Shown here: positions 7,664 through 16,446 of the stretch, piece after piece
Numbering within the stretch: position 1 is the first letter of the stretch
Layout of the letters: the number at the start of each line of letters is the position of its first letter
Assembly (NCBI GenBank): GCA_001275005.1
Contig: JWZX01003226.1
Location: 1 to 49,406 of the forward strand
Length of the DNA stretch: 49,406 bases
Direction of reading: 5' to 3'
Origin: Chrysochromulina tobinii
Lineage: Eukaryota > Haptophyta > Prymnesiales > Chrysochromulinaceae
The notes under the pieces: generated by a model
What the model saw: only the letters and a program-made list of their open reading frames with translations
Databases searched by the model: none
What the model was told of the DNA's origin: nothing
Position numbers and translations under genes: made by a program

Positions 7664-10600
7664 AATGGCGGCCGCAACGGAGCGGGTACTGGCGGCGGCA
7701 GCGATGGTGCTGGCACTAGCGACGCCGGCGCGCTCACCAACCGCGTGGAGCTCATCGGCCTGCACGCGGGCGCCAACTACACGATCAGCGTGCGCGCGCG
7801 CACGGCCGAAGGATCTGGCCCAGTCTCGGAGCTGCTGCTCGCACGCACGATGCGACCGGCTGACTTTCCGATGCCCTTGCCGCCGCCGACGGCCGTGCAG
7901 TCGGAGGGCTGTACGGCGCTCCGGCTGCAGCTGCCCGTGCTCTGTTCGTGCGCGCCCGAGCCGCGCACCACATGGGACCTCGAGCTGGCGCGCGACGGCT
8001 CCGATGACTGGCGTGTGCTCGTCGCCGACACGGCAGGCGGCAGAGTCTCGGCGTTTGGACTCGATCCTTACGGCTCGGTACGCTTCCGGCTGAGTGCGCG
8101 CACGCCCGTGCCGTCGCGCCCGGAGCCGCGCGTTGTGCTGGGCGATGCATCGCCACCAATGCTCGCCGGCCTCGGTGCGGCGGCGCTGCTCCGCCCGCCA
8201 GTCGCCTCGGTCACCTCCTCGGCCTCGATCGAGCTCTCTTGGAGCGGCGCCTTTGACAGTTGCCGCACGCTCACGAGGTGGCAGATCCAGTACACGCGCT
8301 CGCAGGTGAGCGAGGGCGCAGGCGAGGCCGAGCCGGGCGGTGCCTCCGCTTGGGGTGCTCGCCATCTCGTTTTGGGAGGGCTTCGTGCGCCCCCCTCGCC
8401 CCCCTCGCCCCCCTCGCCCTTCCCGACCTTGCCGCTGCCGCCGCCTTCACCGCCGACCCCGCCTTCACCACCGCCGCCTTCACCGCCGCCGCCTCCGCCG
8501 CCGCCGCCTCGACTCGAGACGCCGCCGATTTCGTCACTCGAGACGACGCCGATTTCGTCACCCGAGACGCCGATTTCGTCACCCGAGACACCGATTTCGT
8601 CACCCGAGACGCCGATTTCGTCACTCGAGACGCCGCCGATTTCGTCACCCGAGACGACGCCGATTTCGTCACCCGAGACGCCGCCGATTTCGTCACCCGA
8701 GACGCCGCCGATTTCGTCACCCGAGACGACGCCGATTTCGTCACCCGAGACGACGCCGATTTCGTCACCCGAGACGACGCCGATTTCGTCACCCGAGACG
8801 CGACGACTCACAGACGCCGTCGCGAGCACGTGCTCGGGCGTCCTCTCTGCCGATGGCGCCGCGTGTTGCGCGAGCATGTGTGGCAGGTGCGGCGGGGCGG
8901 GCTGTTCGGCACGGCCCGGCGGCGCCGCGCGCTGCTGCCCCGGCTGGAAGGAGTTTGATGGGCTCGCTGGCCTCTGCGCAGTCACGGGCGGCGCGGCGCC
9001 TTGTTTGACCGACGACCTCGGCGCGGTCAGCTGTGCTCATGGGTTCACACGCGTCGGTGACGAGTGCCTACGCGCATTTAGTGAAGCGATCTCCCACGGG
9101 CGAGCTAGCGAGCAGTGCCGACGTCGCTGGGCCGCTGAGCTAGTGAGTCTGCGCAACGTCGCGACACAGGCGGCCGCGCTGCGCTTGTGTGACGCGGCCA
9201 TCGCCCCAATCAGCGCCGCGGCAAGCGGGCCGGCCGGCGCGGCTTCGGCGGCCTCGGGCTGCTGGGCTGGGGCGAGCACCCGCAGCTGCTCGAGCAGTTA
9301 CGGCGAGCGGCACAAGGGCGACCCTATCAAGGAGGTGAACGCTGTGGACGCCGTCGAGTGCTGCGGCCGGTGCGCAGCCGAACCCGGCTGCCTCCACTAC
9401 ACCTTCGGGTCAGGTGCGCCACGTAGCACGTGCGAGCTCTATGCAGCGGTGGACGGTAAGCTACCGGCCGCGGACGACGTCGTGGCGGGCACCCTGCTAG
9501 GCGGACCGTGGGCATGGGCTGACGGCGGATTGCTGCAGCATGAGGAACATCGCGCCTGGGCACCTGCGCAGCCTGACGGTGCCGATAGCAGCGGCAACCG
9601 CATCATTGGCGTTTCGTGCCTTGAGTTGCTCTCGAGCCGTGGCGTGGACGCAATGGCGCGTGGCAAGTGGGCGGATGCACCGTGCGTGCAGCCCAAGCCG
9701 TTTGTGTGTGCGCGGCCAGCGGACTTAGCCATTCCCTCGCCTGCGCCGCCGCCCTCGCCCTCACCGCCGCCCAGCCCGCCGCATCCGCCGCCAAGTCCCC
9801 AGCCCAAGCCCCCACCCTCGCCGCTACCGCTCCCACCGCCGCGCAAGCCGCCGCCACCACCGCAGCATCCCCATCCGCACCCAGCCCCCATCCCTTCGCC
9901 CTCGCCCTCGCCGCCGCGCCCTCTGCGGCCGCCGCCGCCCCCGCTGGTGCTGCCGCCCTCGCCGCCCCCTCCGACAGTCCCATGCTCCTCGCCTCATGAG
10001 AGCGATACGCGGGTCGAGCGCTGTGCCGATCGCTGCCACATCGAGACCCTCGCGACCGACTGCGGCTGGTGTGAGTGCAAGGCGTGCGACTTTTGTCGCC
10101 GCTTCGCCGCGGACGCACACGCGGTATGGCGCTCGCTACCGTTTGACGGCGCAGACGACGCGGGCGCTGTCGCGGACGGCGCCTTCGCCTCATCGTCTGC
10201 GAGTCAGCGCCTGGCCGCGGCGGCCGTGCCCCCTTCGAGCGTGCGTACTCTCTCGCCCACAGAGCTCGAGCTCGCGGCCTTTCGCTGCCCGCCGCCCGCT
10301 GGCTGCCGCTTCCGCTTCCGGCCACTGAACGTGCACGGCTGGCACGACTGGTCGCTCAGCAGTGACAGGGCCACAACAGACCGGCTGCCCTCGCCGCCGG
10401 CGCACGCGCTGCGACTGGAGATGCGTCTCCTCGCGCCGTTCACACGAGAGCGCTCACTGCTCGAGGAGGTCCTCCTGCGCGACCTCGCCAAAGCGCTTCG
10501 CATCCCGCGAGCCTCCATCCGGCTCGTCGAGCTGCGTCTGGCCGCCGAGTACGCGACTGTTGATCTCCTTGAGCCAGGAGCCTACACCGCGGCAAGCCGC

Positions 10601-11260
10601 TTCCACGAGCTGCTGCGCTCCCCTGGCTCGGTCCTCTTCCGCGGGCAGGCGGCGCGCGCCATCGATGCCGCTGCCGGGCTCAGCATCATCCACGCTGATG
10701 GCAGCGCCGCGCCCTTCCAGCCTCCAGACGAATTCGAATGGCCGACGATGCAGTCTATCCTCGCCTCCGCTGACGAGTCCATCGAGCTCGCCATCGGCAT
10801 CGGGCCGAGCCATCCGTTCTTCTGGCCCGCAGCCGGCGTGCTCATCGCCATCGCCTGCGTGCTCTTGGGCTGCTGCTGCTGCTGTGCGTCTCGTTTGGGC
10901 GCCTGGGCAACGCGGCCACGGTACAAGTACTCGCGCACGCTGCAGTCCTCGACGACCGACGGGGTGGACGAGGATGATGCCGACGACGCTGACAATTGGG
11001 TCAAAGAGCGCCCGTCATGGCGCCCTCGCGCCGCTCAGGATGAGGGTACCGCCGCCGACAGCGACGCAGAAGACGAGCACGAGCACGAGCCCTCGTACCG
11101 TATCGTCTTCCCTGACGGCACCGGCGGCACCGGCGGCACCGGCTCTAGGCCATCGGCAGTGGAGGCTCTCAGCCAGGCGGCGCGGGCGGCGGGGGTAGTA
11201 CTGCCCATCGCGTCACCGGCGGGCCGAGGTGCTCATAGCGAGGACATAGTCAGCCTGTAG
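6677..11260 (+). CDS. Giant multi-domain type I membrane protein (PAN, FN3, C-type-lectin-like, Pro-rich linkers)
   Basis: About 1,527 residues from the first ATG after the Pro-rich run. The frame is open back to about 6605, so the true N-terminus is uncertain. Order: a Cys-containing region; a PAN/Apple-like module (nt about 7051-7265, with CCDMCIASPACVSFNYE); Pro-rich linker; three FN3-like domains (7468-7855, 7860-8160, 8196-8385), the first with a Gly-rich insert; Pro-rich linker; ETPISSP repeats; a Cys-rich motif (8820-8960); a C-type-lectin-like domain (start about 9030, end about 9710 with GKWADAPC and KPFVC) interrupted by a second PAN-like module (about 9270-9510); a long Pro-rich linker; a small Cys cluster; a region of about 110 residues; one membrane span (about 10815-10890) followed by a Cys run; and an acidic tail ending at 11260. 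It is probably a cell-surface adhesion or recognition protein with hydroxyproline-type linkers. Its ligand is unknown. Confidence 0.8.
8516..8794 (+). repeat. Coding minisatellite, 12 units of 21 or 24 bases (ETPISSP/ETTPISSP)
   Basis: Twelve tandem units encode ETPPISSL, ETTPISSP, ETPISSP and close variants. Nine units have 24 bases and three have 21, all keeping frame. The array sits between a Pro-rich linker and a Cys-rich module and probably acts as an extended, Ser/Thr-rich and likely glycosylated stalk. Unit length is variable, so copy number probably varies between alleles. Confidence 0.92.
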
Positions 11261-11703
11261 GGTTCCGTAGGAGTGCCTCCGATAGCGTACAGGGAACATG
11301 GTGTCCTCCGCCTCCCGTCGTCCCGCCGTGTCCGCGCGCGCGTTCGTCGTCGTGCCGTGCGGTGTCCGCGCCCGCCGTCCGGGCCGACCTGGCCGGGGGC
11401 GCGGCGCACTTTTGGCACTACCAATAGTCTATTGGAATAGTGACGACCACGACGTCGGGGTTAACCGGAGCACGTAAGATCGATCCGAGCGTTCAACGCA
11501 TATCGTAAAAAAGGCATGCGTCGCAGCATGGTATGAGCATTGTACTGAATGGATAATACATGTAGACTCGACGTGGATGCGTGTGCACGTCTCTCCGGTC
11601 CTCGCGCCTATTTTTCCGGTCGGAATGTGGAAATCGCACCTCCGAACTGCGAACTGGAGCACCTGCGATCGGGGCGTTGCGAGCGCTCCCCCACTAGGAC
11701 AAC
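11261..11703. other. Intergenic between convergent genes
   Basis: 443 bases that should hold the 3' ends of the surface-protein gene (+) and the light-harvesting gene (-). The first half is very GC-rich, the second half (about 11410-11700) is lower in GC. I see no ORF, repeat or RNA gene that I can support. Confidence 0.5.
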
Positions 11704-12528
11704 TCACTTGGGACGGAAGGCGGCCGCTGCAAATTCGTAGTTGAAGAGCTGCTGCACCTCTGGGAATAGGAAGATGGGCCTGAACAGCCATGGCGTGATC
11801 TCGATCACGGGGCGCCCCGTGACGGCCTCTTCTATTACAAAGGAGGTCACGGCGATCATCGCCAGCCGGCCGTTGTTGATTTCGCGGGTCTGCATCGCAC
11901 GGCGCGCCTCGAGCGAGGCACCGCCCAGCAAATTTAGAGGGTCGAAGCCAAAGTCGCCAGGCATCCAATCGTCGGTGCCCTCGCGCAGCTTCAGCGAATA
12001 TGCATCTACGACGGCAATGCCAATCGCGAAGAGGCCCAGCGTCGCCGGGATTGTGCTCTGGTCCAGCCCACCGTTTAGGACTGATGGAGAGCGGCCGCCA
12101 GTCTCAACGAGCAGCAGCGGCTCGCGCAGAGCGCGGCTAAGGACAGGTGATAGTAGTTCCTGCACCGGCCATGCGAGTGCGGCAAGCATGGCCAAGCGGC
12201 CATGACGCAGCTCCGCCTCACGGTAGTCACGCAGGACGTAGGCTCTCGGCCTCGCCTTGTCAAGGGCGCTGCCAAGGTGCAAGTCGCGCTCCGCAAACTT
12301 GAACGGGTCAAAGCCGTAATCGGCCACGAAATTGTAATCCACCCAGCTCTGTGAATTAGGATTGAAGTCGTCCGGCATGTCCTCCTCCTCGTCGTCAAGA
12401 GGCAAGTTTCCAAGCGCTTTGAGGAGCTCATCCAGGGTGGGTGGTTCCTCACCCGAAGCCTGCAGCCGTGGCAGCGGGACGCGTGCGGCGGGCGCGGCGA
12501 GACGCGCAACCATTACCTGAGAGCGCAT
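11704..12528 (-). CDS. Light-harvesting complex (chlorophyll-binding) family protein
   Basis: 274 residues, intron-free. Three-helix LHC architecture: helix A at about 101-128 with the chlorophyll-binding motif EAELRHGRLAM, helix B at about 158-180, helix C at about 214-237 with REINNGRLAMIAV. Each motif helix is preceded by an FDP loop (YGFDPFKFAE and FGFDPLNLLG), typical of LHC proteins. The loop after helix A carries PSVLNGGL, which I associate with a red-lineage LHC subgroup rather than standard FCPs. The subgroup (RedCAP or Lhcr-like) is not settled. The mature protein would sit in the thylakoid membrane. The N-terminus (MRSQVMVARLAAPAAR) lacks the hydrophobic signal peptide expected for a complex plastid. 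A missing upstream exon is possible: CAG occurs just before an in-frame ATG at 12513. Confidence 0.88.
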   Translation of the reverse strand: MRSQVMVARLAAPAARVPLPRLQASGEEPPTLDELLKALGNLPLDDEEEDMPDDFNPNSQSWVDYNFVADYGFDPFKFAERDLHLGSALDKARPRAYVLRDYREAELRHGRLAMLAALAWPVQELLSPVLSRALREPLLLVETGGRSPSVLNGGLDQSTIPATLGLFAIGIAVVDAYSLKLREGTDDWMPGDFGFDPLNLLGGASLEARRAMQTREINNGRLAMIAVTSFVIEEAVTGRPVIEITPWLFRPIFLFPEVQQLFNYEFAAAAFRPK

Positions 12529-13184
12529 TGGGTTCCTTCCTTGTGTCCTTGTGTCACACCTTGTACCGGTAACCGGTTCTCTGTGAACGTTAACGCGACA
12601 CGTTCACATTCACGTTCGTTAATCTCGGCAAGACGCGCATCCACCGGTCCCATGGAGACACTCCGTGGAAGGCGCAGACAAACACATACACTCCGGGGGT
12701 ACCCCCGGGGTCGGAGGAGACATCAACAACACGTCAGGGGCACAGGAGGCGCCAATTCATGAACATGCTCATGCAGGCGCCAACTCATGAAAGGATGGTC
12801 ATGGACATGGCCGCGAGCGCCGGTGGTTTCGGCGGCCAGGAGGGAGACGCCGACGCCTTTTGAGGGCGTCGGCGAACTGTCCGTCGCACGCAGCGACGAT
12901 CAAGCGGGCGCCTGTGACGCAGAACACGCAGTTGTAGGGCGCGTCGCCGAGGTTGCCGACCTGCTTGAGGCCGAGCACGAGCTTGCGGAGCTTTAGGGAG
13001 CTTCTCCTCCGTGCGTCCAAAGGCGTAGACGTGGCCCTCGGCGGTGGACGGTACCGACATGTCCTGTCTCCGTTTCATGCGTTTCCTTTCCTCAGCATGC
13101 ACCATGCAGCACACACAGCGAGGCACTGCTCAAATCAGATGGCGACACCTGGTTGCCGTGCACCCTGTTGCCGTGCACCCCGCC
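12529..13184. other. Intergenic, LHC 5' flank with palindrome and a broken coding fragment
   Basis: 656 bases. A perfect 16-base palindrome CCGGGGGTACCCCCGG lies at 12693-12708. Two near-identical copies of GGCGCCAAYTCATGAA follow at about 12751 and 12777. The rest (about 12790-13060, minus strand) carries a frame-broken coding fragment described separately. A duplicated GTTGCCGTGCACCC lies at about 13152-13180. The LHC promoter should be within 12529-12750. Confidence 0.45.
12790..13062 (-). pseudogene. Broken coding fragment, possibly repeat-propeller related
   Basis: From ATG at 13062 the minus strand reads MSVPSTAEGHVYAFGRTEEK. The plausible continuation, KLVLGLKQVGNLGDAPYNC followed by VFCVTGARLIVAACDGQFAD, is in a different frame, so a frameshift near 12995 separates them. 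The hydrophobic beta-strand-like stretch CVFCVTGARLIVAACDGQ resembles a propeller blade, and the fragment sits directly downstream of the WD40 gene. The relationship is only suggestive. No splice sites bridge the break convincingly. Confidence 0.3.
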
Positions 13185-14643
13185 TCATTTGCTTCGCAAG
13201 CAAGTTTCAATGAGCAGATCAAGCACATCATCGGGAAACTTCATGCTGTATTTGTTCAGCCACAGCAGCAGCAAGACAAATCGCTGGGTGGTGACGTTGA
13301 ACATCAAATGATCTTTGCGAGACCAATTGACCACATCCCAGACTTTGATCGTCCCGTCGCACGATCCCGACATAATCTTGGGCCCGTCCGGGGAAAACGC
13401 CACCGACATGATTGGTAGGCTGTGGGCGTCCGTCTTCTCGCTCAACAGCTCCAGTTTGTCTGCCAGGCAAGCCATATGGCGTCAGCGTCAGTTTTGGCCA
13501 AGGAGGGGCGATTCGAGGGCTCTGGCGCACCAAAATCCCAGACTTTGATCGTCATGTCGTGCGATCCGGACACAATTTTGGTCCCGTCCGGGGAGAACGC
13601 CACCGACCTGATGGTGTCGCTGTGGGCGTTCGTCTTCTCGCTCAAGACCTCCAGCTTGTCTGCCAGACAAGCCAGCAAGCGTCAGTTTTGGCCAAGGAGG
13701 GGCGATTTGAGGGCGTAGTGCACCCGAATCCCAGACTTTGATCGTCTTGTCGTCCGATCCCGACACAATCTTGGTCCCGTCCGGGGAGAACGCGACCGAA
13801 TTGACGTCCCCGCTGTGGGCGTTGATCTTCTCGCTCAGCAGCTCCAGCTTGTCTGCCAGACAAGCCAACAAGTGTCAGTTTCGGCCAAGTAGGGGTGATT
13901 TGAGTGCTCCGGCGCACCTGAATCCCAGACTTTGATCGTCTTGTCGTGCGATCCTGACACAATCTTCGTCCCATCCGGGGAAAACGCAACCGACCAGATC
14001 ACGCTGCTGTGCGCGTTTGTATTCTCGCTCAGCAGCCCCAGCGCGCCTGCCGGACAAGCCAGCAGGCGTCAGTTTTGGCCAAGGAGGGGCGATTTTGAGG
14101 GCTTTGGCGCACCCGAATCCCAGACTTTGATCGTCTTGTCGTACGATCCCGACACAATCTTGGTCCCGTCCGGGGAAAACGCCACCGACGCTACGCAGTC
14201 GCTGTGGGCGTTCGTCTTCTCGCTCAGCTCCTCCAGCTTGTCTGCCAGACAATCCAACAGGCATCATTTTTGGCCAAAAGAGGAGGGGCGATTTTGGGCT
14301 CGCGGCGCACCCGATTCCCAGACTTTGATCGTCCTGTCGCGCGATCCCGAGACAATCTTCGTTCCGTCCGGGGAGAACGCCACTGACATGACCCAGCTGC
14401 TGTGGGCGTTGGTCTCCTCGCTCAACATCTCCAGCTTGTCTGCCAGGCAAGCGAGCAAGCGTTAGTTTTGGCGGAGGAGGGGCGATTTTGAGCTCGCGCC
14501 GCACCTGAATCCCAGATTTTGATCGTCTTGTCCTCCGATCCCGACACAATCTTGGTCCCGTCCGGGGAAAACGCCACCGACATGACCCAGCTGCTGTGGG
14601 CGTTTGTCTTCTCCGTTAAACACTTGATGAGCGTCGCGATCAT
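13185..14643 (-). CDS. Seven-repeat WD40 protein built from duplicated exon-intron units
   Basis: Predicted exons (minus strand): 14505-14643, 14311-14439, 14113-14241, 13918-14046, 13724-13852, 13531-13659, 13185-13459. Introns of 64-71 bases all start GTGC and end GGCAG, all in phase 1. Spliced, they give 352 residues in one frame: seven repeats of 43 residues with the core [15 protein letters not shown] and DKTIKVWDS, enough for a complete seven-bladed propeller, then a tail of about 50 residues containing [20 protein letters not shown]. Each internal exon is exactly 129 bases. The partner protein is unknown. A strong pyrimidine tract and CAG directly precede the ATG at 14643, so a short upstream exon is likely. 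One phase-compatible candidate is MSAPRHFK, ending near 14738. Without splicing every repeat shifts frame, which would make the locus look like a pseudogene. Confidence 0.82.
13460..14504 (-). repeat. Tandem array of about 193-200-base exon-plus-intron units
   Basis: Six introns (14440-14504, 14242-14310, 14047-14112, 13853-13917, 13660-13723, 13460-13530) are nearly identical to each other, sharing AATCGCCCCTCC, a GGCCAAAA-type core and TGTCTGGCAG at the 3' end. The exons between them are also similar at DNA level. The repeat unit is therefore exon plus intron, indicating recent tandem duplication with little divergence. Confidence 0.88.
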
Positions 14644-15790
14644 CCTGCGAACGAACGAGAGAGAAGAAGAGAGGCTTTAGGCTGCATGCGTGCATTCGGT
14701 AGCATGGAGATATGGGACCACAAGCGGCTTCAAGCTCGAAGGGCACTTGAAGTGCCTCGGGGCAGACATGCAACAGCCAACAGAGTGCCGCAAGGTTAGG
14801 GGACTCGCGTGCGGCGTGTGGCTCCGAAGCTCATTGCGAACGGAGAGAGTCGCAGGCCCTCGAGAGAGAGGCAGCCCAGCTCAGGGTCTCAGCAGGATTG
14901 GGCAGTCACGTGGCAGTGGAGCGCGCGGGGATGGAGAAGAGGGAGACGCATGTGTGCTCCCTCCAGAGTTTTTTCCGGAGATGCAGGAGTAGAACCCGCA
15001 ATGCCCAATAGAGTAAAGCACCTGAGCGGTCTCGATCGATTCCGTGTGCGAAGGCGGTGCGGTGTGCGCGTGCAGCGATCGCACCGACGCACGTTGCGCG
15101 CGCGCACGAAGCGGAGCGCGACGCACGCAGCACGCCCGACATAAAAACTCGCGTCATCATGAATTCACAACACGAATTCACACAACACGTAAACGTTCAC
15201 ATCCAAGAGGGCCATGAAGGGCTCATCGCATCCCCCCCTCTACGGGAGGGCTAGATTTTCCGTTCGATGCCCGCACGTGTTCGGACCAACGTCGAGACTG
15301 AAGTGTGTGAAGACTCTGTAGCTTGATGATTGTACGTTTTGAATTTAGAATTAGAACAGAACTCAGAAGTATCTTACTCTTTCCGCTCGCGTAAATACTT
15401 GCAATTTCCGATGCGGTGCGGTGTTTGTGACCGGCGTCGGTCGACGCGCCGACCGGCTGTTACAGCTCGCCGCGCAGCCGGTATCGGGGCCTTGGCTAAG
15501 TCGGCGCCGCACGTGTATCCCGCCACCACGACGACCAGGCTCCGCTCGACTTGGCACTCGAAACACACCGCACAGGCACCGCGCCTAACAAGAGCCTCTA
15601 CTCTCGGCCCCGCATCTCTTTCAAAGCGCCGCAACCCCAATATGCACGCGATCAATCTCAGGCCAATTGTCGGGTGGGGTCGTCGGCGCGACCAAATCCA
15701 AATGGACACGCAGGAGGTGATGACGGCCTACTCATCAATGCACAGAAAGATTGCCGTACCTGCGATGCGCGAGTTGCATACACAGCTCAG
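14644..15790. other. Intergenic, 5' flank of WD40 gene
   Basis: About 1,150 bases. The part nearest the WD40 gene (14644-14760) probably holds its splice acceptor and a short first exon. The middle is GC-rich and the part around 15140-15410 is AT-richer, with EcoRI-site-containing repeats AACACGAATTCACACAACACG. ORFs here have shadow-like Arg/Ala/Thr composition. No RNA gene or mobile-element protein is recognisable. Confidence 0.4.
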
Positions 15791-16177
15791 TCACGCTCGT
15801 GCTTGGCTCGGGTAACGTTTCAGCTGCACGTACTTCTTCTCGGACTGCGCAGCTGCAGCCGTCTCGTCTGCCATGTCAGCAGCGAACGTGCGGGCATCGA
15901 TGCTGGCGGCACCCTTCATTCCGGTAGTCCCAAATGGGCTCACAATCGAACGAGGGTCCCAGATGATGCCGTTGTAACCCCGCGAGCGACCCATGGGGGT
16001 ATCGCTGAATCGTGCGTCGAAGATGGAACGACCATTGGGGCGCGGGTCTCTCATCTGCGAGCTGGTGCTCCAGGCGCTGGGCACGATCCCCATGTCCTCC
16101 TCGTGGGCCATAGAGTAAGGCGAGTAAATTTTCCTCCCTTGAATTCCATACTTCGGAGGGCTCCCCATGAACTCCAT
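15791..16177 (-). CDS. Small unknown protein, divergent from CFAP54
   Basis: 128 residues from ATG at 16177 (MEFMGSPPKYGIQGRKIYSP). The frame is open further upstream, but that part only reads through a GCTC microsatellite. I do not recognise a family. Composition is coding-like: Tyr, Pro, Asp and Ile are well represented, with motifs such as YSPYSMAHEEDMG, RPNGRSIFDARFSDTP and GYNGIIWDPRS, and a basic C-terminus (EKKYVQLKRYPSQARA). No membrane span or signal peptide. The short loop-rich sequence with scattered aromatics resembles microtubule-inner or axonemal small proteins, and it shares a 269-base divergent promoter region with a flagellar gene. A flagellar role is an inference from position only. 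Confidence 0.65.
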   Translation of the reverse strand: MEFMGSPPKYGIQGRKIYSPYSMAHEEDMGIVPSAWSTSSQMRDPRPNGRSIFDARFSDTPMGRSRGYNGIIWDPRSIVSPFGTTGMKGAASIDARTFAADMADETAAAAQSEKKYVQLKRYPSQARA

Positions 16178-16446
16178 CGCGCCGCTCGCTCGCTCGCTCG
16201 CTCGCGCCGCCTCCCGGCTACCGGGTACCCGGAGAGACCGTGCCTCAACCCCGCGATGAAGTTTGCGCAAGTTTAGAAACGGTCGGGAAAAATAAGAATT
16301 TGGCTTCAGCGTCGTTGTTTACACCAGCAGACCGCTCCCACATGAACATCTGTGAACATTCTCCCGACACGCCGTTGCGTCCACCAGTCGACCCCTTCGC
16401 GAACGCTGACGAGCCACTTGCCGCACCTCCTCAGCGCCAACGTAAA
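16178..16446. promoter_or_regulatory. Divergent promoter region between the small protein and CFAP54
   Basis: 269 bases separating two divergent start codons. It contains a (GCTC)n microsatellite at about 16181-16208. The plus-strand frame is open back to 16240 but the ATG at 16447 has the better context (AAAATGG). No defined element is identifiable. Confidence 0.35.

Noticed and set aside
8068-8985. 305-codon antisense ORF through the minisatellite
   Set aside because: Consists mostly of repeat readout (SGDEIGVV); no start context or domain.
13185-14643. WD40 locus as a frameshifted pseudogene or a set of small genes
   Set aside because: Uniform 129-base exons and phase-1 GT...AG introns give one continuous seven-repeat frame, which decay would not produce.
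14700-14760. Plus-strand WD-like string (SMEIWDHKRL)
   Set aside because: Too short, no neighbouring blade, and it lies over the probable 5' exon/intron of the minus-strand WD40 gene.
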